A stretch of DNA of 64,000 nucleotides, taken from positions 186,001 through 250,000 of the forward strand of contig NZ_JAKJSD010000003.1 of NCBI RefSeq assembly GCF_029029505.1, written 5' to 3'. This stretch comes from Ancylomarina sp. DW003. GTDB lineage: Bacteria; Bacteroidota; Bacteroidia; Bacteroidales; Marinifilaceae. This document shows, piece by piece, positions 45,231 to 52,855 of the stretch. Position 1 is the first letter of the stretch. The number at the start of each line of letters is the position of its first letter. Under the pieces are notes generated by a model. That model was not told the DNA's origin. It ran no database searches and saw only the letters and a list, made by a program, of their open reading frames with translations. Position numbers and translations under genes: made by a program.

Positions 45231-46685
45231 ATGGGAAAACCAACAGGATTTTTAGAATGTAAAAGAGAATTGCCTGCCTATAGTCCGGTGGTGGTTCGAA
45301 TCAAAGACCATAAAGAATTTGTTCAATCAATAAGTAAAATTAAAGTCGAAAAACAAGCTTCACGTTGTATGGATTGCGGTGTACCTTTTTGCCACTCTGG
45401 CTGCCCTCTGGGAAATAATATCCCGGATTTTAACGATATGGTGTATAAAGACAATTGGAAAGCTGCCTATAAGATTTTGGCTTCGACCAATAATTTTCCG
45501 GAATTTACCGGACGTATTTGCCCTGCACCCTGCGAAGCATCATGTGTTTTGGCTATCAATAAAGAGGCTACGGCCATTGAGTTAATTGAGAAGAATATCA
45601 TTGAGCGTGCCTATCAGGAAGGCTGGGTGAAGCCTAATATACCTCTGTTGCGAAGCAACAAAAAGGTTGCGGTTATAGGATCAGGACCAGCAGGTTTGGC
45701 TGCAGCCTCACAATTGAATTCGGCAGGTCATCAGGTTACTGTTTTCGAAAGAAGCAATCGTATCGGTGGTTTGTTGCGATACGGGATACCCGATTTTAAG
45801 TTGGAAAAAGCTTTGATTGATCGTCGGTTAGAAGTGATGCGAGCAGCTGGTATTCAATTTAAGACCAAGCTTGAAGTCGGCAAAAATATGCCACTTGACA
45901 GAGTGTTGAACGATTACGACGCCGTATTGCTCTCTGGCGGTTCAACCATTCCTAGAGATGTTGAAGTTAAAGGCCGCAACCTAAAGGGCGTTCATTTTGC
46001 TATGGATTTTCTACGTCAGCAAAACGAAAGAAATGCCGGAGATAGAATAAAAAAAGAAGAAGCTATTCTAGCTAAAGACAAGCATGTTTTAGTCATAGGT
46101 GGAGGTGATACAGGCTCCGATTGTGTGGGAACATCCATCCGTCAAGGTGCACAGTCAGTGCTTCAAATTGAATTGCTGATTCAGCCACCCAATGGTTTTA
46201 ATCCGGCAACTCCATGGCCCCAATACCCTGCTATACTGCGAACAAGTAGTTCACAAGAAGAAGGATGCGAGCGTGAGTGGTCAGTTCTAACCAAAGCATT
46301 TGTGGGTGATGACAAAGGTCAGTTAAAAGGTGTAAAACTGGTCGATATTGAGTGGGAGAATGGCAGTTTCAAGGAAATTGAGGGCAGTGAACGTGAATTG
46401 CCTTGTGACTTGGCTTTTTTAGCCGTAGGCTTTCTACATCCGCAGCTCGATGGTTTAATTAACGACTTAGGAATTGATCTTGACGAAAGAAAAAATGTTA
46501 AAACTAAAAAATACCAAACGAGTAAAGCCGGAGTTTTTGCTGCTGGCGATATGCGCCGAGGCCAATCTCTGGTGGTGCACGCCATAAGCGAAGGGCGTGA
46601 AGCTGCTCGTAAAATCGATTTATACCTAAGTGGTAGTTCCGTTCTCGAATCAAAAGAAAATTCTCTAATCTCTGTGGTAGATTGA
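45231..46685 (+). CDS. gltD: Glutamate synthase small subunit
   Basis: This 484-residue protein passes electrons from NAD(P)H via FAD and Fe-S clusters to GltB. The N-terminus has the cysteine set for two 4Fe-4S clusters (CMDCGVPFCHSGCPLGNNIP, then RICPAPCEASCVL). The FAD loop VAVIGSGPAGLAAASQLNSA and the NAD(P)H loop VLVIGGGDTGSDCVGTSIRQ follow, and AAGDMRRGQSLVVHAISEGR closes the FAD site. The length is normal. It is the second gene of the gltBD operon and is followed by a terminator. Confidence 0.95.
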   Translation: MGKPTGFLECKRELPAYSPVVVRIKDHKEFVQSISKIKVEKQASRCMDCGVPFCHSGCPLGNNIPDFNDMVYKDNWKAAYKILASTNNFPEFTGRICPAPCEASCVLAINKEATAIELIEKNIIERAYQEGWVKPNIPLLRSNKKVAVIGSGPAGLAAASQLNSAGHQVTVFERSNRIGGLLRYGIPDFKLEKALIDRRLEVMRAAGIQFKTKLEVGKNMPLDRVLNDYDAVLLSGGSTIPRDVEVKGRNLKGVHFAMDFLRQQNERNAGDRIKKEEAILAKDKHVLVIGGGDTGSDCVGTSIRQGAQSVLQIELLIQPPNGFNPATPWPQYPAILRTSSSQEEGCEREWSVLTKAFVGDDKGQLKGVKLVDIEWENGSFKEIEGSERELPCDLAFLAVGFLHPQLDGLINDLGIDLDERKNVKTKKYQTSKAGVFAAGDMRRGQSLVVHAISEGREAARKIDLYLSGSSVLESKENSLISVVD

Positions 46686-46730
46686 TTTAGAGTAAACCTA
46701 GGCAAACTGTAAATTTCAAGGTGTAACGAT

Positions 46731-46760
46731 TTCCCTCTTGAGAGGGGATAAAGGGGAGTG
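46731..46760. repeat. Short palindromic intergenic repeat
   Basis: CCCTCTTGAGAGGGG followed by ATAAAGGGGAG is a motif often found dispersed in Bacteroidota intergenic DNA. Only one copy is in this window. Confidence 0.25.
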
Positions 46761-46804
46761 TTCTTTTAAGTCCAGGCAACTATCAAAATGACTTTTGAAA
46801 AAAC

Positions 46805-46850
46805 CTGACAGCTTTATTCCATAATTGGAAATAAGCTATCAGTTTTTTTT
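46805..46850 (+). terminator. Terminator of gltBD
   Basis: CTGACAGCTT pairs with AAGCTATCAG (46805-46814 with 46833-46842, one mismatch), then T8. Confidence 0.8.
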
Positions 46851-46914
46851 TCTTGTCATGCTCTGACTATATACAAGACGAACGTGTCAGGGTATGACTA
46901 GTAGATATTAAATT

Positions 46915-46948
46915 AATGAGGTCCTCACAAAAGAGTGAGAGCCTCATT
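46915..46948. repeat. Hairpin downstream of the alcohol dehydrogenase gene
   Basis: A 14-nt arm pair around loop AAAAGA (46915-46928 with 46935-46948) has one wobble and one mismatch. The core CCTCACAAAAGAGTGA is repeated in the hairpin at 52768-52797. It has no clear U tract but sits where a transcript end of the minus-strand gene is expected. Confidence 0.4.
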
Positions 46949-46969
46949 GATAAATTGGTCGAATCTGGA

Positions 46970-48121
46970 TTAAATTGTAATAGCATTTCCTTCGTAGCAA
47001 GCTTGGTAGAGAGCTTTAATCTCTTCAAACTTAGGTTTTCTAGGGTTGAAAAGAGTACAAGGATCATCCATGGCATTCTGTGTTAGCGTATCCAATTTGG
47101 CATCCCAGTCTGCCTGACTGATACCGTATTCTTTAATAGAACCAACAACACCTACCGATGCACGTAAAGTTTCAATTTCCTGAGCAAAATCTTCAGCAGT
47201 CGATTTGCCGAATAGTCCAGCCAAGTCGTTATATTTATCCGTCACTTTCGAGTTGAAACGCGTTACGTTTGGCATCAAAATGGCATTACCACATCCGTGA
47301 GGAATACCGAAAGTACCACCAATTTGGTGAGACATAGAGTGAACAATACCCAACCAGACGTTGGTAAAAGCCATACCTGCCATACATGATGCATCGTGCA
47401 TGGCCTGACGAGCTTCCTTATTGTTTGGCTCTGTGTGTGCTGCGTTCAGATTTTTGAATACCAATTCGATAGCACCTTTTGCTAAGGCATCGTTATAACG
47501 GTCGGCAATATTCGAAACGTAAGCTTCAACACCATGACTCAAAGCATCTAAACCTGTGTTAGCCGTTACGTGTGCTGGCATACTTTCGCATAACTCACCA
47601 TCAATAATAGCAACATCAGGAGTCAGTTCGTGAGATACAATAGGGTACTTGGTTCCTTTTTCTCTATCAGTAATAACAGAAAGACCTGTAATTTCGGTAC
47701 CTGTACCACTGGTAGAAGGAATGGCTACAAAGTAAGCCTTATTACGCATTGCTTTAACTGCAAATGGCGTTGCTAATTCTTCCAGAGTTGAATCCGGATA
47801 CTCGTAATAAATCCACATTGCTTTTGCTGCATCGATAGCCGAACAGCCACCTAAGCCAACAATCACATCTGGTTGTTCTTGTGTAAAGAACTCAGCACCT
47901 TTTTTTACAGTCTCGATTGATGGATCGGCCTCAACATCCGAAAATACAACAGAAGACATGCCTGCCTCTTTTAAGTAATTTTCGGTTCTTTCCAGAGAAC
48001 CGTTTGCTTTTACAGAATTACCACCGATAACGATTACTGCTTTTGTTCCTTTTAACTCTTTTAAGTTTTCAAGACTTCCCAGTCCGTGAAAAACATCCTT
48101 TGGGACAACAAATTTTGCCAT
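46970..48121 (-). CDS. Iron-containing alcohol dehydrogenase
   Basis: This 383-residue group III dehydrogenase has NAD-binding GLGGCSAIDAAKAMWIYY (GGGS-like loop), IPSTSGTGTEITGLSVITD, and the Fe(II) ligands: Asp in DVAIIDGELC, His in LDALSHGVEAY, His in LGIVHSMSHQIGG and His in FGIPHGCGNAILMPN. It interconverts alcohols and aldehydes, probably ethanol or butanol type, to reoxidise NADH in fermentation. It is a single gene. A near-perfect palindrome overlaps its promoter (48217-48256), so it is probably regulated. The AraC-type gene upstream, 242 bp away, is a candidate regulator. Confidence 0.9.
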   Translation of the reverse strand: MAKFVVPKDVFHGLGSLENLKELKGTKAVIVIGGNSVKANGSLERTENYLKEAGMSSVVFSDVEADPSIETVKKGAEFFTQEQPDVIVGLGGCSAIDAAKAMWIYYEYPDSTLEELATPFAVKAMRNKAYFVAIPSTSGTGTEITGLSVITDREKGTKYPIVSHELTPDVAIIDGELCESMPAHVTANTGLDALSHGVEAYVSNIADRYNDALAKGAIELVFKNLNAAHTEPNNKEARQAMHDASCMAGMAFTNVWLGIVHSMSHQIGGTFGIPHGCGNAILMPNVTRFNSKVTDKYNDLAGLFGKSTAEDFAQEIETLRASVGVVGSIKEYGISQADWDAKLDTLTQNAMDDPCTLFNPRKPKFEEIKALYQACYEGNAITI

Positions 48122-48216
48122 AACTTTATTTTAATGTTTGGTTTTTAATAAGCGAAACAAAAGTTCTGTTGAAATGCTATTTTTCGATACAGAACATTTG
48201 TTAATGATTACGCTGA

Positions 48217-48256
48217 CAAAAGTAGGGCAAGACCTTTTCAGTATGCTTACTGAAAA
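48217..48256 (-). promoter_or_regulatory. Promoter -7 box and palindromic operator of the alcohol dehydrogenase gene
   Basis: On the minus strand a -7 box TACTTTTG (48217-48224) is preceded by a 22-bp palindrome with nine-bp arms (TTTTCAGTA 48235-48243 and TACTGAAAA 48248-48256). The palindrome covers the region where the -33 element should lie, and no good TTG is present. This is the layout of an activator or repressor site. Confidence 0.5.
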
Positions 48257-48363
48257 AGCTCATTCGTTTATTAAAAAAGGTCAAACTTAAAATGCAGTGA
48301 TTTTATTCAAGTAACTTTTCGATACTAAAGATGCTAAAATAGAGCTGTATTACTTTATGGTTT

Positions 48364-49203
48364 TTATTTTGAAATTTCAGTTGGACTGATCCCAAATTTA
48401 TTTTTAAAAGCAATACTAAAGTTTGAGAGGTTGCTGTATCCAAAATCAAGATAGATATCCGAAGCCTTTAGATCTTCACTTTCCAAGACCTCCTTCGCTC
48501 GTTGCAGACGCTTATCTTGCAACCATTTTCCTGGCGACAGCTTGTATTCGTTTATAAAATTTCGCTTAAAAGTAGATAAACTCATATGGCATAAGAAAGC
48601 GATTTCTTCCAACTTGAGGTTAGAATACACATTGCTCTCAATAATCTTCTTAAAAGGAGATATCTCTTTCGAGATAAGGGAGTGCAGATACATTTCAAAC
48701 TTCTGACCGTATTTGGTAAGCAGATAAAGCATGATTTCTTCAAATTTAAGAGAGAGCATATCGGCATTAAAATCGGATGACAGAAGACTCATTTTCGAAA
48801 GTGTGTCCAAATACGAAGCAATATACGCGTCGTTTTCGATGATGAAAAAAGGCACTTCATCTTTCAGACTAGTTTTGCTTTTGCAATGTTTTGCTAAAAA
48901 ATCTCTCAATCTATCTTCCGAGAAGAAAAGAAGCTTACAGTAATAGATATCATCATTATCGAGTAATTCGGTCCATAGCCAGTTTCCTTGCTTTATCAGT
49001 AGAGACTGTTCTTTATTTACCATGACGGCAGCATCAGCAAAATGCACCTGCTTTTTACCCACTTGCAAAAAGCTAAACATGTTCATGCTCAAATTAACCT
49101 TGCTCTTAACCACATCGCTGGTCATTTTAAAATCATAAACAAACAAATCCTTTACAGGTTTGTCTTTACTGAGGAATATTTCGGGTATGTTTTCTATTGA
49201 CAT
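48364..49203 (-). CDS. AraC-family transcriptional regulator
   Basis: The protein has 279 residues. The C-terminal 100 residues hold two helix-turn-helix motifs: NLKLEEIAFLCHMSLSTFKR and ASDIYLDFGYSNLSNFSIAF followed by KFGISPTEI, the AraC signature. The N-terminal half (NLSMNMFSFLQVGKKQVHFA) resembles the ExsA-type ligand or partner-binding domain. It lies upstream of the alcohol dehydrogenase gene in the same orientation, and may regulate it and itself. The effector is unknown. Confidence 0.88.
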   Translation of the reverse strand: MSIENIPEIFLSKDKPVKDLFVYDFKMTSDVVKSKVNLSMNMFSFLQVGKKQVHFADAAVMVNKEQSLLIKQGNWLWTELLDNDDIYYCKLLFFSEDRLRDFLAKHCKSKTSLKDEVPFFIIENDAYIASYLDTLSKMSLLSSDFNADMLSLKFEEIMLYLLTKYGQKFEMYLHSLISKEISPFKKIIESNVYSNLKLEEIAFLCHMSLSTFKRNFINEYKLSPGKWLQDKRLQRAKEVLESEDLKASDIYLDFGYSNLSNFSIAFKNKFGISPTEISK

Positions 49204-49313
49204 GGCTTTAATTTCAATTGATTGTGAATAACACTTTGACTTATAATCAAAGCTACAGGAATAGAGATAGTTTTTTTTTAGGCACAGTTTTTTAGGAATT
49301 GACTAAGTTGTGC

Positions 49314-49598
49314 TTATTTTAAGAATTCCAACTCCTTGCAGCTCATGCTGGGAATAAACTCCGTAATCACATAATCTGCCAAATTATTTTGCTTAAAAGG
49401 ATCGTTCTCTAATACAGTATTTAATGCTTCTTTAGTCTCCATATTAGAAAGAATAACACCACCCGTACGAGGCACTTGTCTTCCTGAAGCTATAAAATTG
49501 CCTAAGGCATATTGTTGTTTCAAATAATCGACATGAGCTGATAAATATTGCTCAACAATATCCAGGTTTACTTTATAATTGACGTGTACGATAAACAT
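49314..49598 (-). CDS. YciI-family protein
   Basis: This 94-residue protein has the YciI fold pattern: short beta strand FIVHVNYKV, helix with the conserved His (YLSAHVDYLKQQYALGNF), then ASGRQVPRTGGVILSNMETK and a C-terminal strand with DPFKQNNLADYVITEF. The family includes dehydrochlorinase-like and muconolactone-isomerase-like enzymes, but most members are uncharacterised. It ends 111 bp before the AraC gene on the same strand. Confidence 0.85.
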   Translation of the reverse strand: MFIVHVNYKVNLDIVEQYLSAHVDYLKQQYALGNFIASGRQVPRTGGVILSNMETKEALNTVLENDPFKQNNLADYVITEFIPSMSCKELEFLK

Positions 49599-49727
49599 TA
49601 GAATTTGATTTTTTTGTTCATGTAAAACTACAAATAAATGAGTTAGCTCATTCCCACTTCATAGCTTAATTACGAATATATATTGATTTGAAATAATTAG
49701 GTTTTAATATTAAGAATAATACACTTG

Positions 49728-49934
49728 ATGTGTCAAAATGTAAAGATTAAAGAAATGATTTATTTTGTGCTGTTGTGTATGAATGGGTTATTTGTGTTGA
49801 TTAATAGTTATTTTTATCAGTTTAAGGTGAATTTATTGTTGATGTTTTTATCTTTTTTAATTAAATTGGTGTTTTTAATTAAGAAAAATAAAAATGATCT
49901 TCATGAATTTTTATGTTTCTTTTTTTTGAAATGA
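49728..49934 (+). CDS. Possible small membrane protein upstream of the VKOR gene
   Basis: This 68-residue frame from the ATG at 49728 encodes two hydrophobic helices (MIYFVLLCMNGLFVLINSYF and LLLMFLSFLIKLVFLI) separated by a short polar loop, ending in a basic and Phe-rich tail. It lies 52 bp before the VKOR gene. The DNA is extremely AT-rich, which can produce such hydrophobic frames by chance, so coding status is uncertain. If real it may be a small partner of the peptide locus. Confidence 0.25.
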   Translation: MCQNVKIKEMIYFVLLCMNGLFVLINSYFYQFKVNLLLMFLSFLIKLVFLIKKNKNDLHEFLCFFFLK

Positions 49935-49986
49935 ATTTATTCTACTGATTCTAATTCCAACAGTAAATTTAACCTATCCTTACCCA

Positions 49987-51585
49987 ATGAATGAAAGCTT
50001 ATATGACTTATTAAAAGGTCTACTCACAAAGAATTCTATAAAAGTTGATAATACCGAACTTAGACTACAGTTATTAGGCCACCCATCTTATCCGAGTTTG
50101 CATTCGATTACGGGAGTTTTAGATCATTTTAGAATTCCTAATCTTGCTATTGAAATTCCTCAAACAGAAGAAAATATTAGTTTACTACCAGACTATTTTA
50201 TTGCACATGTCAAGAATAAAAAGAATGATGATTTTGTTTTAGTCAATAAAAAGGGGCAAGAACTTCGAGTTCAGTATGAGGGAGGAAAAAAAGAACTTAT
50301 ATCAGTAAGCAATTTTATAGATATCTGGACTGGAATCGTATTGGTAATTGAATCAGATGAAAATGTAAAGTCAGATTCATCTATAAATTTTTCTAAAATA
50401 CTCCTTACGCTGAGTCCGATTCTTTTAGCAGCTTGTTTCATGTTTTTTAGTCAGAATATAAATATCTCTATCCATTTTGTACTTTCTATGCTAGGCTTAA
50501 CAACCTGTGCATTAATTATACAACATGAATTAGGGGTCTCGTCAGCAGTTTTAAATAAAATATGCTCAGGTACATCAGATAAACTAAGTTGTAATGATGT
50601 TATGGAATCAAAAGGGGCTAAGTTTTTTGGTTTCCTAAAATTAAGCGATTTGGGAATCATCTATTTTCTTACGATGTCATTATCATCCCTGCTTTTATTG
50701 ATTGGAAAGGAAGATTTCGTCTCTCTTTATCTTATTAGTATTGTGGTACTACCATTTACTTTATATTCTATTTATTACCAATTTCGAATAGTGAAAAAAT
50801 GGTGTCTGTTGTGTCTAAGTGTTGTATTGGTTTTGTGGATGCAGTCAGGTTTGGCATTTTTAGCAACTAATCCAACTTCTAATTTTAAATTTAGCCTCAG
50901 TCCATATTTACTTGTCGCATTAAGTGTTTATCTGACAAGTATTCTTTGGATATTTATTGCTCCACTGTTACGTAAGGAACAAGCTTATTTTAAGCTTAAA
51001 ATACAAAACCATAAATTCAAAAGGAATTTCGAAATATTTAATAATCTTCTTTCTCGTTCTCAACCCATAAATACCCAATTACCAGACACAAATGAAATCG
51101 TTTTTGGTGATTTAAATTCCGAATTAGAAATTGTTGTAGTTACGAATCCTATGTGTGGTTTTTGTAAGAATGCCCACAAATTAATACACATGTCATTAGA
51201 TCATGAAGTAAATGTAAAAATCATTGTTCGTTTTAATATATCCTCAAATCCTGAAGCCCTTGATACTAGAATTGCATCCAAACTTATAGAAAATTTTCAT
51301 TTAAAAGGAGCTCAAATGTGTCTAAAAGCAATGGATGGAGTGTATGGCAATGGACCAAAATCAGATTGGCTGAATAAATGGGGAGAAACTCAGAATGAAA
51401 ATTATGATTATATTTTGATAAATGAGAAAAAGTGGTGTTTGGATAAGAATATTTTATTTACACCTGTAGTTTTAATCAATGGTAAATCCTATCCTCCAGA
51501 ATATGATTTTGAGGATTTGGAATACTTCTTGGATGATCTATGTGAGAAAGAAGAACGGGTTCACACAGAGCTGGTTGTTGACTAA
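49987..51585 (+). CDS. C39-like / VKOR / thioredoxin-like fusion protein
   Basis: This 532-residue membrane protein has three modules. Residues 1-125 resemble a C39 bacteriocin-processing peptidase domain (LLGHPSYPSLHSITGVLDHF, WTGIVLVIES) but lack the catalytic Cys. Residues 135-330 form a VKOR domain with several TM helices, Cys193/Cys202 and the redox pair WCLLC (Cys273, Cys276). The C-terminal domain is DsbA/thioredoxin-like with PMCGFC (Cys390, Cys393). VKOR-DsbA fusions make disulfides in exported proteins. A peptide gene with a GG leader and four cysteines follows 85 bp later, so this protein probably oxidises that peptide, perhaps recognising its leader through the C39-like module. 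Confidence 0.82.
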   Translation: MNESLYDLLKGLLTKNSIKVDNTELRLQLLGHPSYPSLHSITGVLDHFRIPNLAIEIPQTEENISLLPDYFIAHVKNKKNDDFVLVNKKGQELRVQYEGGKKELISVSNFIDIWTGIVLVIESDENVKSDSSINFSKILLTLSPILLAACFMFFSQNINISIHFVLSMLGLTTCALIIQHELGVSSAVLNKICSGTSDKLSCNDVMESKGAKFFGFLKLSDLGIIYFLTMSLSSLLLLIGKEDFVSLYLISIVVLPFTLYSIYYQFRIVKKWCLLCLSVVLVLWMQSGLAFLATNPTSNFKFSLSPYLLVALSVYLTSILWIFIAPLLRKEQAYFKLKIQNHKFKRNFEIFNNLLSRSQPINTQLPDTNEIVFGDLNSELEIVVVTNPMCGFCKNAHKLIHMSLDHEVNVKIIVRFNISSNPEALDTRIASKLIENFHLKGAQMCLKAMDGVYGNGPKSDWLNKWGETQNENYDYILINEKKWCLDKNILFTPVVLINGKSYPPEYDFEDLEYFLDDLCEKEERVHTELVVD

Positions 51586-51670
51586 GGAAAATGTCTACTA
51601 ATAATATAAAACTGAAGTCTTGATGGTTTTAAAATGTTCGAGACATAACCCAATAATTAATCTTAATAAG

Positions 51671-51838
51671 ATGAAAGATTTAAAAAGTTTAACAGGAGCT
51701 AAAATTTTAAGCAGAGAAGAGCAATTAGTCGTTAAAGGTGGAGTTCATCGATTTTGTCCAGATGAAATCACATGTCCAGAAGGTAAGTATTGCTATTTAG
51801 GCATATGTGTGCCAGATAGTTTCACTCCTGAAGACTAG
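51671..51838 (+). CDS. Double-glycine leader peptide precursor with four cysteines
   Basis: The 55-residue product starts at ATG 51671; an upstream TTG extension is unlikely. Residues 1-24 are a typical Bacteroidota leader (MKDLKSLTGAKILSREEQ then LVVKGG), which would be cut after Gly24 by a C39 transporter. The 31-residue core has Cys29, Cys35, Cys41 and Cys46 (spacing 5-5-4), is acidic, and contains no Ser/Thr-rich stretch typical of lanthipeptides. Four cysteines fit two disulfides. It directly follows the VKOR fusion gene and ends before a strong hairpin. A bacteriocin or signalling peptide role is inferred. No export ABC transporter is in this window. Confidence 0.78.
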   Translation: MKDLKSLTGAKILSREEQLVVKGGVHRFCPDEITCPEGKYCYLGICVPDSFTPED

Positions 51839-51938
51839 AATTTGTAAGGGATTCTACCATAAACAAATCCACGCGTAAAGGATTATTAAAATTTCTAAAC
51901 CCGAATTTGCTAATAGTAGTAATAACTCTCTCTACTTT

Positions 51939-51999
51939 AAACTATAGTATCCTTAGAAATTAGAGGTGGAGTTTAACTTCTAAGGGTATTATAGTTTTT
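51939..51999 (+). terminator. Strong hairpin ending the VKOR/peptide locus
   Basis: Two 20-nt arms (51939-51958 with 51978-51997) pair along their whole length, with two G-U pairs, followed by TTA. It is far longer than other terminators here. The remaining bases to 52149 show no gene. Confidence 0.65.
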
Positions 52000-52149
52000 A
52001 GCTCTTACCATTACTTAGATAATAGAAGCATTGTTGTATTTAATTATATTGATGAAGCTAAGGATAGTTTGCACAATATGTAATAGAAAAAGGATTGTAT
52101 GCTTGTTATAATTAAGTTATAAACCATAGAACTAAATAACCGAAAGAAA

Positions 52150-52686
52150 ATGAAACACACAAAAAATTATCTGTTGATATTTGTATTGCTAACTCTATTT
52201 TCTTCATGTAAAAATCAAACAGTAGATATCGAGAAAGAAAGACAAAATGCTGTTAAGGAATATGTCGCTAAAATGGAAACTGAGCGACAACAAAAATTAG
52301 ATGTTATTCAAAAATTTTACGAAGTCTTTGCAAGTGGTGATATGTCTGTTTTGCCCGAAATTTTAGCCGCCAATTACACACAATACCCATCAGATCCCGG
52401 GCAAACTCCTGATATTGAAGGTTTCGTTAAACATACTCAAGACTTTGGCAGTATGTTTTCTGATTTAAAAGGAGTCCCCTCTCATATTCTTGTTGATAAA
52501 GATTTGGTCTTTGTACGAAGTGAGTTGGAAGTAACACATTCAGGAAAAGCATTTAATATACCTGCAACAAATAAGCGAATAAAACTGACAGCCTTTGATT
52601 TACATCATTTTAATGAGGATGGTAAGATAGATAAAACCTGGCATTTAGAGGATTTTTGGGGAGCCTATTCGCAAATTAAGAAATAA
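52150..52686 (+). CDS. SnoaL-like ester-cyclase-fold lipoprotein
   Basis: The protein has 178 residues with a lipoprotein signal (LLTLFSSC, Cys20). After a charged helix (residues 25-55) comes a SnoaL-like domain of the NTF2 fold: VIQKFYEVFASGDMSVLPEI, NYTQYPSDPGQTPDIEGF, and the final AFDLHHFNEDGKIDKTWHLE-D motif typical of the 'ester cyclase' family. Members bind or isomerise small hydrophobic molecules; most are uncharacterised. The protein would sit in the periplasm on a membrane. There are no linked biosynthetic genes. Confidence 0.82.
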   Translation: MKHTKNYLLIFVLLTLFSSCKNQTVDIEKERQNAVKEYVAKMETERQQKLDVIQKFYEVFASGDMSVLPEILAANYTQYPSDPGQTPDIEGFVKHTQDFGSMFSDLKGVPSHILVDKDLVFVRSELEVTHSGKAFNIPATNKRIKLTAFDLHHFNEDGKIDKTWHLEDFWGAYSQIKK

Positions 52687-52701
52687 ACGACATCATCAAA
52701 A

Positions 52702-52726
52702 AAGAACGCTGAAGGCGTCCTTTCTT
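52702..52726 (+). terminator. Weak terminator after the SnoaL-like gene
   Basis: A short GAACGC/GCGTCC-type stem (52704-52720) is followed by TTTCTT. Confidence 0.4.
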
Positions 52727-52767
52727 ATTCGTTTTAATTCAATTTATTTTTGAGTTTTCCATTTTAT

Positions 52768-52797
52768 TGAGCTCCTCACAAAAGAGTGAAGAGCTCA
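52768..52797. repeat. Hairpin related to 46915-46948
   Basis: Twelve-nt arms (52768-52779 with 52786-52797, one mismatch) surround a CACAAAAGAGTG core identical to that at 46925-46938. Outer arm bases differ in both arms compared with the other copy (GAGG/CCTC against GAGC/GCTC), keeping the pairing. Confidence 0.45.
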
Positions 52798-52855
52798 AAA
52801 GTATACATCGTCATGTTCAAACTCTACAAGAAAGTTTCAAACATCAGGAAATAGC

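Noticed and set aside
45297-45315. tRNA-like T-arm sequence GGTTCGAATC
   Set aside because: It is inside the gltD coding sequence and no cloverleaf can be built around it. No tRNA was found elsewhere in the window.
51671-51838. Lanthipeptide precursor
   Set aside because: The core has few Ser/Thr, and no LanB/LanC/LanM-like gene is nearby; disulfide formation fits better.
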